DNA from: Pseudo-nitzschia pungens | Taxonomy: Eukaryota > Bacillariophyta > Bacillariophyceae > Bacillariales > Bacillariaceae | DNA: 64,000 nt | Direction of reading: 5' to 3' | NCBI GenBank assembly: GCA_037355855.1 | Contig: CM074763.1 | Location: 62,001 to 126,000 of the forward strand | Shown: positions 21,428 through 33,170 of the stretch, one piece after another | Numbering within the stretch: position 1 is the stretch's first letter | Layout of the letters: each line of letters opens with the position of its first letter | Translations under genes and position numbers: made by a program | The notes under the pieces: model-generated | Seen by the model: only the letters and a program-made list of their open reading frames with translations | Told to the model about the DNA's origin: nothing | Database searches by the model: none

Positions 21428-24400
21428 CTTCGTTTCCTTCGTTGGATGTGTCGTTATTGTTTGTCTAAAGAATGTGTTGTAGGTTGCAAGGGTGTATTTC
21501 TTGTTGTATACTCTAATGTTTGCCTTTCGGATGACTATAAGATTAAAAAATTATGAACAACAGACGTCGGCAACGATGGGCATTCAAGAAAGCGGAAATG
21601 CTGTATTGCAAGTAACCAAATTCGTTGTGATGAATTTGGTATCGTGCTTTGTTTGTTTAGTCATCGTTTTGTGATCAAAAATTTTATCTGAGTGGTCATC
21701 GTGCTACTAATTTAGTGGGGAGTCTTCTGATTTAAATGTTGCGTTTCATTTTACGTTGTTTTCGTAGTCGGGACTCGAAATAGTTTATCAAAGCCTTTTG
21801 TCAATGAGTCGTTTTTGGGCTATTTCAAGCTTAATTGTTACTAATGCATCCTCGAGGTATGCGGATGAAGAGGAGCCAAATCCGTATACGCCCCTAATCT
21901 TGAAACGGGTCATTCAAACAATTAATTCATTCCCGCCGAATCTATCATAAGTGATTTCAAAAGATTCTGTACCTTTTTTTGTTCTCCTCGACCCGAAGTG
22001 GGATTTGACCAGTAAATGATTTGGAACACTTATCTTGAATCCGAGACAGATCCGGGTTTAATATTAGTACCGTAGCTCTTACTAGTTTTGTCTGTTGACA
22101 GCAACCCGGGCATAGCCGTAGACATCATACGTCTTGCATTCTTCTTATTTTCAAGACTATTATTGGCGACACCGACTCAAATGGCCAGCCAGAATGATTG
22201 TCTTCGAAAAACTTCGACACACCCAAATTTTTTCGTTCGTGCTAGTATTTATTGTAATTGCTTCTAGTTAAGCATAATTCATTATGCATGAAGGTAAAAA
22301 GCAGGAGGGGAAAAATTCGAGACTAGTAGCTAATACTAGTACTATTACTACTACTAGTACTAATACTAATAATGCCTCCTCATCGAGGTTGCGATGGTGG
22401 GGATGATAGGAATTTAGTAATTACTAAATGCTACTAGTAGTAGACGGAGGGATGGAAAATTGTGCAGCAAGAAGCAGGACATTCTATTACTAGTACTACT
22501 ACTACTATTTACTACTGGTAGTACTACTACTGCTGGCAGCACTCTACTACTAGTAAGAAGAACAAGAATGCGGATCTCATATCCTAGTAGGTTTGTACTA
22601 CTACTACTAGTAGTAAGCAGCACTAGTACTACTACAACAAGTACTAATGGTATGATGCACTTGTTGGTGACTTGTTCCTCGTCCTTTTTGTTGCTGGTGC
22701 TGTAGTACGCTGATTGTTGTTGTTCTTCTTGCAGAATCCATCTCCTCGTATCTCGTCGTAGTACTACTACTACTAGTAGTACTGTATTCTACTAGTAGAA
22801 TCAGCATGATAGGAGTGCCTTGTAGTAGTAACTATTGCAACCTCCTTCGTGTTCTTCTTGTGATGATTCGATTCTTCGTTACTATCTTTCGTTCTTCCAT
22901 CGCGATAAAAATGTTTCAATCAATTCCCTCCTGCGGCTCACTCCAAGAAAAGGTAGTGATAAACCATATCATTAAAGCACAAGAGTAGCACCAACGAAAG
23001 AACGAACTTGATGATGTGGCCTCTTCGAAGCTCTCCAGTCATAGATGATGGAACGGTGTTAGTTGGTGATGGTGTCGTCGTCGGGCGACTACAGAGATTA
23101 GTTTGCAGTTTGTACTAGTACTACTACTAAGCCTTACTAGTACTAGTAGTTTGTGAAAAGTAATACTGTACTAGTAGGTACTAGTATGTACTCACGGTAA
23201 GGTTACCCCGACGAGTAATCTTACTTGTACGATGTCCTTAGTTAAGTTAGCGTGAGTTTTTTCAACAATAATAATTAGGGACTCCCGGGTGGGAGCGAAA
23301 TACGGTTCTACTAGTAGTTACTTCATACGAAGTAGTAGGTACCGTAAAGGGGTCTAGTTTAAGTCGATTTTCATGTGTATCGAATCACGACTTGAGATTT
23401 GTTTATTGCTTTTTGCATTTTTCATTTACCATCCTCGTGCACATCCTCGTGCACATCCTCTCATTGATGAATCCTAAATCCCCAAGAACATGTGTAAAGC
23501 TTCGATGTCCGCCTAACGTTGTAAGCATCGAGAACCAAAACGAGATCTGATTTACAAAAGATATTTAGTAGCGCGCCATGGAAATCATCTCACCGACTCT
23601 GACACGTGTGAATTCACCTAGTGCATCATAATAAAAATTGTAAGATTCTTCCCCTACAAAGAAACTGACTTCCCTTCACTGTCCAATTATACAAATTCAT
23701 TAACGTTGATACTGAATCCTTCCTAAGATAGCACGGGTCCTCCTTCGAAGATTCCCATTCTAAACTACCAGTCAATCACGAAAAGTGTTCTTTCGAAGCC
23801 TGAGTTCCAGTGAAACTTTCCTAAACTTTCGGTAGAGTTCAATTAGATCTAAGCCTGGGCCTGTCAGGCAGAAAGGAGATTTAGAACTATTTAAACGAGC
23901 TTCGTTACTCCCATTGTGTGTTGGAGAACTTTGACCGTCGAACATTTAATGTGCGTTCTTCCGTTGATAATTTCCTGTCAAATCTGTGACACAGTCTCTC
24001 TCTCTCTCTCTCTCTCGTGTCACCAAATTCATGTTGTATTCATAAGCTTACCGATACTAAAATCACGCACGTAATCGAGAACACGCGTCAGCTGTTTAAA
24101 TAGGAATTATTTTCTCGCTGTCCTTTTTGGCCCTGTGCTCGCACTTTGCACTTTGCACCTTGCACCTTGCACCTTGCACCTTGCGCCTTGCACCTTGCAG
24201 TTGTTGTAGTCGGACTGTAGTTGATTTTGAGATTTTATCCCAACAAGAGGTGCCAGCTACCGTACGGAACTTTCCGATCTCGAGAATACGAATCATGTAG
24301 CAATCGAGTAGTATCATTTCTACGGCAAAAGCTTGTTCGAATGAGATTTGGATCATTTGCGCTTCATCTGTGTCGTCACGTTTTTTCCGCAAAACAAACC

Positions 24401-24564
24401 CAGACTCATTATTTTCCTGTGAAGGCATCCATCGCATCGCATCGCATCGCAGCAAACGACGGCACATCACATCCAACCAATTCAATCTATTGGTGCCCGG
24501 TAATCTTAATTACTTGTAGCATCATTAGTTTCTTTGAACAATTCCCATTCGTCCAGCGATCAAA
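21428..24564. other. Long intergenic region with triplet and heptamer repeats
   Basis: Mixed ACT/AGT triplets dominate 22320-22800 and 23110-23190. A (CT)n run is at 23993-24016. At about 24140-24200 a heptamer CACCTTG is repeated about nine times, and a short GCATC repeat is at 24430-24450. I see no supported gene in 3.1 kb. Confidence 0.5.
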
Positions 24565-26120
24565 ATGAAATCCTCTCTCGGTCTCTTCACCGCTCTCTTG
24601 GCGTCCCTCTCTCACGTCGCTGTTCAGGAGGAAACAGCAGCAGCAGCACTTCCGACGTGTGCAGCTGTCGGTGAACCGCCATATGAATACCCGGTCTTCA
24701 CCAAGATCACATACGATGGACCCGACTTTGATTTCAGGTGAGCAAAGCTTAGGATAAAGATGGAGGTTGAAGTTGGCAGGTGGCAGGTGGCAGGTGGCAG
24801 GCGGCAGTTGCGTTCTCTGTAGCACCTGCTGTCGCATTCAATCAAGTGTCTGGGGCAGTCTCTCTCTCTCTCTCTCTCTCTCTCCCTCTTCTCTCACGCT
24901 TGGCGTGTGCTATCCTGTGCCATCTACTTGTTGTCTTCTGATGCGTGCAAATCATGTCTTGTCTTCCCGTTAGTAATGTCACGGTCCTCGAAGAACTCGA
25001 ATCAGCCTTCAAATCCACCTACAACAGTTTCATTGGTTGTCAAACGGTCTATGACAACGCCTTCAAGATCGTCGGATTGAGCCTGGTCGTCAGTTATAAC
25101 GTGACAGAAAAGTCGTTCCTGATGGGAACCAGCATCCGCTCGAACGCACTCTATTTTACTTGCCCGGAAGTCGTCCCTGCCCTCTTTTCCGATCTCTTCG
25201 ATCTCTTTATCGATGTGGGCGATGTCTGTTCGTGCAATGGTCCCACCGAGAGCCTCATGGTCAGTGGAATGAACGTGAAGTTGTTGCGAGACAGCCTCTT
25301 CATGACGGATCCCATCATCTTACCAACGCAAGTCATCACCGGGATCACCCAGCTTTGTGTTGGGGAATGTACCGAAGATACCGAGGACGTATCTTACGGC
25401 GATGACGTCAGTCTTCCCTGCGACATCGGCATAGTGGATCCGGTGACCGACGATGGGGATCCCACTCCCCATCCAACCATGCAACCAACCAAGTATCCAA
25501 CCAAGAGTCCAACCGACGATGGGCATCCCACTCCCCATCCAACCAAGTATCCAACCAGGCATCCAACTAGGTTTCCAACCAGGAAACCCACCAGGAGGCC
25601 CACCAAGAGGCCCACCAAGCATCCAACCAAGAGGCCCACCAAGCATCCAACCAAGCGTCCAACCAGGAGACCAACCCCACATCCTACGCCACATCCCACG
25701 CATCCTCCCCCAACCTCACCACCCACACCCAATCCCACCCCTGATCCTACCCCTGATCCTACCCGTGCTCCTACCCCTGATCCTACCCGTGCTCCCACCC
25801 CTCGACCCTCAACTGCCCAACCCACTGCCAAAAAGGATCCCAACAGAGGCACACAAACAGTCGAATACAAAGATGTTGTTTCCATTTCCACCTTCTGCCG
25901 CGTGGGCCAAACCGACCGGGTCCAGGTGGTGTATGATAGTGGCGAGGTCAAGTGTTACATCAACAAGGAGGGAAGAGGCACCATTGAATTCACATTGAAC
26001 GGCAAGGTGGTGAAAACCATCACCTACTTCAAACAACAGTCGTGTGGCAGTCAGAGGAGCGACGTTGCACCAAATCACTGCAATTTCAGAGGAATCCAAA
26101 CAGACGAGAACCTTCCCTAA
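24565..26120 (+). CDS. Secreted PT-repeat protein with Cys-containing N-terminal domain
   Basis: Exon 1 24565-24737 and exon 2 24974-26120 join in phase 2 (AG|T, Ser58) to give 439 residues. The start (AAAATGAAATCC) is followed by a signal peptide (LGLFTALLASLSHVAV). Residues about 40-220 form a Cys-containing domain with two N-glycosylation sites (SNVT, YNVT) and a hydrophobic core (IVGLSLVVSYNV, VVPALFSDLFDLFIDVGDVCSC). Residues about 222-345 are P-T-x-x repeats, first His/Lys/Arg-rich (KRPTKHPTKRPTKH) then Asp/Ala-rich. A C-terminal ~95-residue Cys-containing segment (YKDVVSISTFCRVGQTD, VKCYINKEGRG) follows. PT-rich stretches of this kind act as extended, often glycosylated linkers in diatom wall or matrix proteins. 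I do not recognise the terminal domains. It shares the PT theme with the gene at 19510-21427 but is not a copy of it. Confidence 0.85.
24738..24973 (+). other. Intron of the PT-repeat protein gene
   Basis: 236 bp, donor TTTCAG|GTGAGC, acceptor CCCGTTAG|TAATG. It contains a GGCAGGT heptamer repeated about four times (24775-24805) and a (CT)n run at about 24859-24885. Confidence 0.85.
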
Positions 26121-27668
26121 GAAGACGGAATCGTTCACCGATACGAACTATTGGTTTCTCTTGTTGCACGTCTCGAAGGAACCCTGTTGCGGTGCGCCGT
26201 GGCACTGCACTGCGATGACAGTTTGGTTTCGAAACCGAATGTTTATGGATCGATGGATGGATAGCCGGATGGCTGGATAGTTGTTATCGGCAATGGCCGG
26301 AGTGCCGATTCGATGCCATCCTCTCTGGAATGCACACACAAAACACACACGCACACGCACACTGTCGTGCTTGTCGTATTATGCTATGCAATGCTTACTG
26401 TTGATTGTTGGTTGTCCCATGCCATGTTGGCAGCAGACTCAACAAATTGTGCGCAAAGCAAGTTTAATGGAAGTAAAAATTATCGAAGTGAGTACACGTA
26501 CAAGTAATGATCGAAATGAATGTCAAACACAAAACCATTTGTGGCCTTTTTTCTTTATCTGTAGTTCATTGTGATTTTGAAATGCTCAATGCGAAAATGT
26601 TTCTGATTCGTAGCGTAAGAGCCAATCGCATTCACCTTTGCCTTGGCAAAACAATCCAATCCGAACCAATCATTTTACGTAGGCGCAAGCGCAACGAGGG
26701 ACTCGACACGAGTCCGAGCGGTGCTGGATGGTCCCACCAGTTGTCCTTGGATGCGTCCAACATCTCGCGTACAAGTATCGACACCAGAGCCCTCACCGGG
26801 CATGGCATCGCTCGGGTCAAGTTAAAGAAACAGATGTCTCTCTCCAACGATTTATTCCATTTTTGAATTCCATTCGATTCCGTCCGATTGCATTGCATTG
26901 TTTCGTGGTCCACTGGCGATCGTTTCGTTACGATACGCTGCATTCGGACTGGGGGGAGGAACAAGTAGCTACAAAAATGTGTTTGTCGTTGGGAAGACGG
27001 AACCATCCAAGCGAGAAACCGACCATGACTCCAAACATTCCAGTCCTAAAGGCAGGGTAATATCATGATGTGGTGCCATGCATTGCAGCAGCACTACTCC
27101 TGACCCAAACAGTAGCAGCAGCAGCAGCTGCTGCTGCAGCAGCAACCAAGTACAAGTAAAAATACCATTGGGGGGAGACGAGGAGGCGAGACGAGGGATA
27201 GATGGACGAATAAATGGGTGGATTGGTGGATGTTGAATCCTTCGCGCATGAATTCATTCACTCCGTACGATTGCTTCGAGAGTGGAGGATTGTGTCGGTT
27301 TGCGTTGCGTGATCTGGACGAGAGACGAATCGGCATCAGCGGCAGAAGATTGATTCTGCGCTGTATCTCACTGTATAGTACTGCACTATATCGCACTGCA
27401 TAGTATCGCATTGCATTGCATTGCATTACACTGTATCGTATTACACCGTATCGTATTGTATCGTATCGTATCGTATTGCGCTGTCTTGTTCGTAAGAACT
27501 ACTATCATATACATTACACGGTACTACAATTATTGTTGATGGTGTGGCGTGGTGTGAATCACAGAAATTTTCACGCGTTCTGCTCCGCTGTGATGAAAAA
27601 ATGCAATGGAATGGAATGAGAAAAAAGCGGGAGCCAGTTGATTTCCCATCGAAGCGCACTTCACGTTT
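26121..27668. other. Intergenic
   Basis: No supported gene. An unassigned open stretch near 26610-26866 (plus) has ordinary amino-acid composition but no recognisable domain. Pentamer-type repeats (GCATT, ATCGT) fill 27400-27480, and CAG/CTG triplets lie at 27110-27145. Confidence 0.45.
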
Positions 27669-29102
27669 CTAAACCGTCTGGACACCTTCCGAACGGCGTC
27701 CGAGGTGTACTGCTGTTGCTGTTGCTGTTGCTGTTGCAGTTGCTGTGGGCTTGGACGTGGAGGGCGGCAGGAGCGGAACCCTCGCCGCGGAGGGCATGAG
27801 CTGCTCCAGTGCCGATCGTTGCAGCGTCCGAACCTCTGTCCGGACCGCCTTGGCAAAGGACAATCCGAGGATGGAGTGGATCCGGGCCAGTGTTTCCTCG
27901 TGGGAAGCCCGCTGGTCCTCCAGTTTTCGCTCCAGCGCCCGTGTGCGGGAATCGTCGCAAGCAGCGGCTTTTGCGGAAGCGGCCAGGGCCTCCTCCAGCT
28001 GGTTGCGGGTGGCGTGTACCTCCTCCTGGGCCCGTTCCAGCGCCTCCTGGGTTTCCTCGAGGGTTTCCTCCAGGTCGGACTGGTTCTCCAGCAGTTCGTG
28101 GCGGCCCTTCTCCAGTGCCAGGAGGTGGGCCTTGAGGGAGGCGATCTCGACCGAGCTCTCCCGGATTCCAGCCTCGGCGTCCTTGAGCTCGACCTGCAAT
28201 TGTTCGTGGGAGCGTCCCATTGCGGTGAGATCGTCGATCCGGTCGTTCAGCTCCGATCGGAGGGACTCGGCAACGGTTGCCCCGCGAGTTTGGGTCGTTG
28301 CCAGCTGTTCTCTGAGAGAGGCCCGGTCCGACTCGAAACTGGCCTCGGATTCCTCCAGTTTGGTTTGGAGGCGCGAGAGCTTGGTCACCAGACGGGCCTT
28401 GTCCGCCTTGAGTGTCTCGGCGAGGACCGCGATTGTTCCGGTGGTGGTTTTGGCTTGCTGGCGGAGCGATTGCTCCTCGCGGAGATTGGTGAGGCAGGTC
28501 TCCAGCTCGGTTTTGGTCGAGGCGTGCTGCTCCCGTACCTTGCGGAAATCCTCGGCAAAGCGAACGGCAATCGTCTTGTGGGTCTGGGCTTTGGCCTTGG
28601 CGGTTTTCAGCTCGCGCTCGTGGGTTTGTTGCGCCGCCTGCGCCTCTGCCTTGACCGTTCGGAGCTCCAACGCCAGCGCTTGGGAGGTTTCTTTGAGAGT
28701 TCCCAGCTCGATCTCGTGCTTTTTGCGGTCGGTGGCTCGGTCGGATTGTTCCCTCTCGAGCTCGGTGGTGCGCTCGGAGAGCTCGGATTCGAGCGCGGAG
28801 AGTTTTGCGCCGGTTTCCTGTTTGAAACGTTCCAGTTCGGTGGCCGCGGCTTGGTGCTCGGCGTTGGCTCCGTCGAGGGAGGCCTTGAGGGAGGCACCGG
28901 TGTGTTCGAGGGAGGCAGCTCGGTCCCGGAGCAGGTCGTTTTCCAGCTGGGAGCGCTCGAGCTGCGCCGAGCACTTGCGAAAAGCCTCCTGGAGTCGATC
29001 GAGCTCGGCCTGGAGCAATTCTTCCTTGGGGGTGACGTCCATCCACTCGTCGGCCTTGGCCTGGACTTCGAACGAGTTGGAGTTGGGGTTGGAGCTGCTC
29101 AT
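27669..29102 (-). CDS. Long coiled-coil protein
   Basis: 477 residues from the ATG at 29102-29100 (ACCATGAGCAGC); upstream in-frame codons derive from a GTT/CTTT-rich leader and are not used. After about 30 polar residues, a continuous charged helix runs from about residue 30 to 430 with heptad spacing of Leu/Ala/Val and abundant Glu, Lys, Arg and Gln. Recognisable pieces include ELDRLQEAFRKCSAQLERSQ and DLEETLEETQEALERAQEE. The C-terminal 45 residues are Ala/Pro/Thr-rich, with an alternating TA run encoded by a CAGCAA repeat, ending in RRSEGVQTV. It has no signal peptide, motor domain or membrane segment. Proteins like this are usually structural or tethering factors (golgin-, kinetochore- or centrosome-type), but nothing identifies which. 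Three other frames are also open across much of the gene because of its codon bias. Confidence 0.8.
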   Translation of the reverse strand: MSSSNPNSNSFEVQAKADEWMDVTPKEELLQAELDRLQEAFRKCSAQLERSQLENDLLRDRAASLEHTGASLKASLDGANAEHQAAATELERFKQETGAKLSALESELSERTTELEREQSDRATDRKKHEIELGTLKETSQALALELRTVKAEAQAAQQTHERELKTAKAKAQTHKTIAVRFAEDFRKVREQHASTKTELETCLTNLREEQSLRQQAKTTTGTIAVLAETLKADKARLVTKLSRLQTKLEESEASFESDRASLREQLATTQTRGATVAESLRSELNDRIDDLTAMGRSHEQLQVELKDAEAGIRESSVEIASLKAHLLALEKGRHELLENQSDLEETLEETQEALERAQEEVHATRNQLEEALAASAKAAACDDSRTRALERKLEDQRASHEETLARIHSILGLSFAKAVRTEVRTLQRSALEQLMPSAARVPLLPPSTSKPTATATATATATAVHLGRRSEGVQTV

Positions 29103-32100
29103 GGTAGTTTTGTTTGTCTTTGTCTTTGTGGTTTTGGTTTTGGATTTGGATTGGAAGTTGAATTCGAATTCGGTTGCAGATATACTTGTCTTGTTCAGAT
29201 TGCAGATTGCAGATGGAGTTGTAGATGGAGATGCAAAGGCAACCGCAGATAGATACAGATGGCAGCTGCTTATAGAGCTTGTTGGGTAAGGTTGGGCAAG
29301 GTTGGGCAAAGGTTGGGCAAGGTTGGGCAAGGTTGGGCAAGGTTGGACAATGTTTGGGTGAAGGAAAAGGTTGTTGGTAGAATATTTGGTTCAGATCAAC
29401 GAGGGCTATCCTGTTGCACTGGATGGTGCGCTTGTTGTTTTGTTTGTTTGGTAAGTTGGAAGGTTGGTAGGTTGGAACAAGGTTGGTGTCCTGGTCACTC
29501 ACTTGCGCACTCACTTGCGCTTTCACTTGCGCACTCACTTGGTTTGGAGGTAGATGCTTGATATGCTTTTTCTTTGACGATAGGTTGGGATTTTCTGCAA
29601 ATACCAACAAAACGCCGATCCAAAACGATTGACAAGTGATATATTGATTGAAGATAATAGAATAGAACAAGTAAGGTTATTCGTGCCGTATGAGTACGTG
29701 TACAATTCAATGAACTGCAGACGGGATCGGCAGGAATGATGATGGCCCGGATTGCTCGACTCGACTCGACTCGACTCGACTCGTTTGGTTTGGTTTGGTT
29801 TGGTTTCAAATAGTCTCGACTCGGTTCTAGTCTCTTCTCGTCTCGTCCAGTCTAGTCTAGTCTAGTCTAGTCTAGCCTCGTATAATACTATCGTCTGGTC
29901 ACGTCACGTCACGTCACGTCACGTAACTTTCAGCCGATGATGGTTTGTATGTTTCCGTCGCAGAACAAGGAGAGAATGAATACAAGTTCCGTACCGCACA
30001 CGTTCTTGTATCGATCAAACTGTCAAACTGTCAAATTCTGAAGAAAAAAGTGTCGAGCGGGTAGGCTAGGCTTTCGAATGAAATGCGAAGAACAGAGGAA
30101 AGTGATCGAAGGTTGTCTCGATTTTCGGCGAGCAAGGCATATGGTGCGCAGTTTGCTCTGGCCTTTCGGTGGTTATTGAAACTTGAAATTCGGATGGGAA
30201 GGTGTGCAAAGTAGGTTTTTCGGTGAGCAGAGTTTCGGCTCGGAAGTACGAGTACGAGTACGTGTACCAGTACCAGTAAGATTACCAGTACCAGTAACTT
30301 ACAAGTAGTTTCAACAAGAATTTTTTAACTACTACTACAAAAATACCTACCGATATTCAATAACCTTACCGTCGATGACGGAAGAATTTCAAAAATTGTA
30401 CCGTACGAGACTGATTCCACAAACATCATGCTCGTACATTTCGTTACGAGTACGAGTAATTACGAGTACGAGTAATTAGCCATAACAATATTATTATCAC
30501 CATTATTGGCAGCATTGATGTCTGCGATCACCGTACCGGAAATTACAGTACCGTTCGGTATCAAAAGACTGCCCGGAAAAGTAAGATTTACGACTCGCAT
30601 GTGCAATACGGTACGTAAGTGTACCTTGAACCCGTGCGATCACAGTATCGTGCTTGGACTGCCTTTGCGTAATCTTACTAATTGTAGCGGTAAGTCAAAA
30701 GAGGCTGTGACGCAAACTCAGCGAAAGAACAACTATCGTGTCATCATCTGTGTCAAACCGAACAACCATGACTGCGAACGCGAACCAATCCTGTCGTGCA
30801 GTGGGACGTACCTCCATAAACCACAATACTGAAACTTCGTTGGCCATCCCAACGACGTTACAACTATAGCCCAGGTGAGTTTGCATGCGTGACTTGCAAT
30901 CCAAACTTTCGGTACTTAGGAAATCATGAGAGCACGCATCGCCTATAATCGAAAATCAACCTAAGACGTTGGTCCCGATTTCGGCGACAAGTCCCAGGTA
31001 CATGCTTCATTGTGACCGCGACGCGGCGCCATGGAATGAGTCTTCGAGTCTTGTAGAAACGAACCGAGGACCGCAGGCACAAAACAATCCTAAGATTACA
31101 AGTTGGTGTTAAATCTTACCACGTACGGTATTGTGATCTTACTAGTAATTACGGTACGGTACGGTACTAGTACCCGGAAGAATTTGAGAGTCCATTTGGT
31201 GGATCACGCAGAGCGGTCCCGTGTCCTTCGGCTTCCACAAGCAGGTTGAGTTTTATGACATCATTACTGGATCCAACTGCCCGCCAACAGCACTTCAATC
31301 GCAGTCATGAAAAGTACGAATTGATAATAGAAGTATCGTACGAGTACAAGTCCGTACCGGTAAAGTAATAATAATCCCGGCAGGATTTCATCGACGGAAC
31401 TTTACCGTACCGTAAGCCTTACGATACGGGTACAGTTCCCGGAACTGTACAGAGTTCAAGACGGGAACCCAAATTTTCCTTTCACGATTCCAACACGACT
31501 ACCTGGTAAAGGTTACCTATGGGCACAAGCACCATACAATTACTTGCATGTACGCTCATGTGTTTTACTGGAGGGTAGGAACGACGGAAAACAGGAAGGA
31601 ACTAAAATTATTCTCAGCGAATACCAATACCGGTACTGGTACGAATACGAGTAAGATTACGAGTAACTGTACAAGCACAATACGGTGACCTTACTCGTAC
31701 TTGCTATGGTGTGAGAAGAACACACCAACATTTTATGCTACCAGTATCAGTACCGGTAGTTCGATGCGCATGAGGAATGGGGCGAAGACGTGACACACGT
31801 GTAATCTTACGTACACATAATTGCTCCGGTTGTCATTCTTTCTATTGTGATTGGGCGCCCACTTTGACAACCGGGATCTATGGTGTCAAACCAATAAATC
31901 ACGGAAATGGTACGAGTGACTCGTACCGTAACTTGCTGTGATGATGTGTGACTCCACTCCTGTTGATTGATGAATCGGAGGTGGATTGGGCGGAATAACC
32001 GTCATCGCAAGACAAGTATTATACAGGCACCATGCCTCGAAAAAGACACGGTAGTTGCTACGTATCTCATTTCTTATTGTTGAGATGTATGTGAGGACAT

Positions 32101-33170
32101 TTTACAACCGGGACCTCATATATATATCGAACCGTGAACTCGTGGAACAAGTGCCGACCGGCCACCGAGCCAATCCGAGAACTGGAAGAGCTCGACATGT
32201 GTGATTCCATTCATTTTGTTGATTATGGATTGATGGATCGATAAATAAATAATAATGGTTGATCGATAGTACTACCGTACAGATCGATGTTCGGTATCGA
32301 TCGAACGCACGTGATTCAAATCGATTGGTTGGTCGATAGTTCGTACGGATCGCGAGTGATTGATTGATGATGATTTTGATTCAGAATTGAGATTGATTGA
32401 TTTTGATTGTTCGATTTTGATCGATTGATCGATTCATTCATTCATTCATTCATTTATTTATTTTTTTTCCTCATTCAGAAGGCCTTTTGAGATTGAGAAT
32501 GAAGGAATCAGTCATCTCAATCAATCTTAGTCCCGAATACCGAATGAATCCACATTGCGCGGCAAAACACTCTCCTTCCTCATCAAAATCAGTAAATATC
32601 TCAAAATTTTAAGAATAATTCATCAAAAAATCAACAATTCGATCCTACGGTATAATGCTACTTCGTAGTTGCCCTACCAAACCACTTCATGCCATAGACC
32701 CAGTCCCGAGGTTTGGCACAGAACAAAGAACACCTGACTCGTTATTTACATTATGAATCCGAAGTCCAGCCCGGGCAAAATCCATTCGATTCGAAGCCAC
32801 ACCCATGCTCCGCACAGTATGCGGTGCCAGCAAATATCGCATCACCTTAATTAATGATAATTAATGACATGATACTGATTCTTCGTCCATCATGCAACTG
32901 TTCTTGACCCACTACGAACCAAACTATCTGCCGTGTCGAAAGAGAATGCGATTAAACGACGAGGGAATACCAACGGAAGGGGAGAAGGAATGTTTGCGTT
33001 GATATTGTAGTGAAAAAAAAAACAATTTTTATCATCTTGATAAGGTTGTTATTTTCGGAGCACTTGTCCTATTTGAGCTCTGAGATAAGAGAATGTTTGA
33101 ATCATTTATTCCTTCCTTCCTTCCTTCCTTCCTAAAAATGTTTGATTCATTCATGCAGTCGCCCGCTCGC
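29103..33170. other. 4 kb intergenic region with short tandem repeats
   Basis: Contains GGTTGGGCAA decamers (29285-29345) and pentamers GACTC (29757-29782), TTTGG (29783-29808), TAGTC (29850-29875) and ACGTC (29896-29926). There are many CGAGTAC/GTACTCG and TAAGGTTA motifs from 30240 to 31720, and GATT-rich repeats at 32340-32460. A CCTT run is at 33110-33134. I see no supported gene. Confidence 0.5.

Noticed and set aside
26507..26866. 119-residue plus frame and an opposing minus frame of similar length
   Set aside because: Ordinary composition but no recognisable motif, start context or splice partners; could be a missed exon but I cannot support it.
27661..29670. 669-residue minus frame and two ~515-residue plus frames over the coiled-coil gene
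   Set aside because: Arg/Pro/Gly- or Ser/Cys-rich shadow frames; only the 27669-29102 minus frame gives a regular heptad coiled coil.
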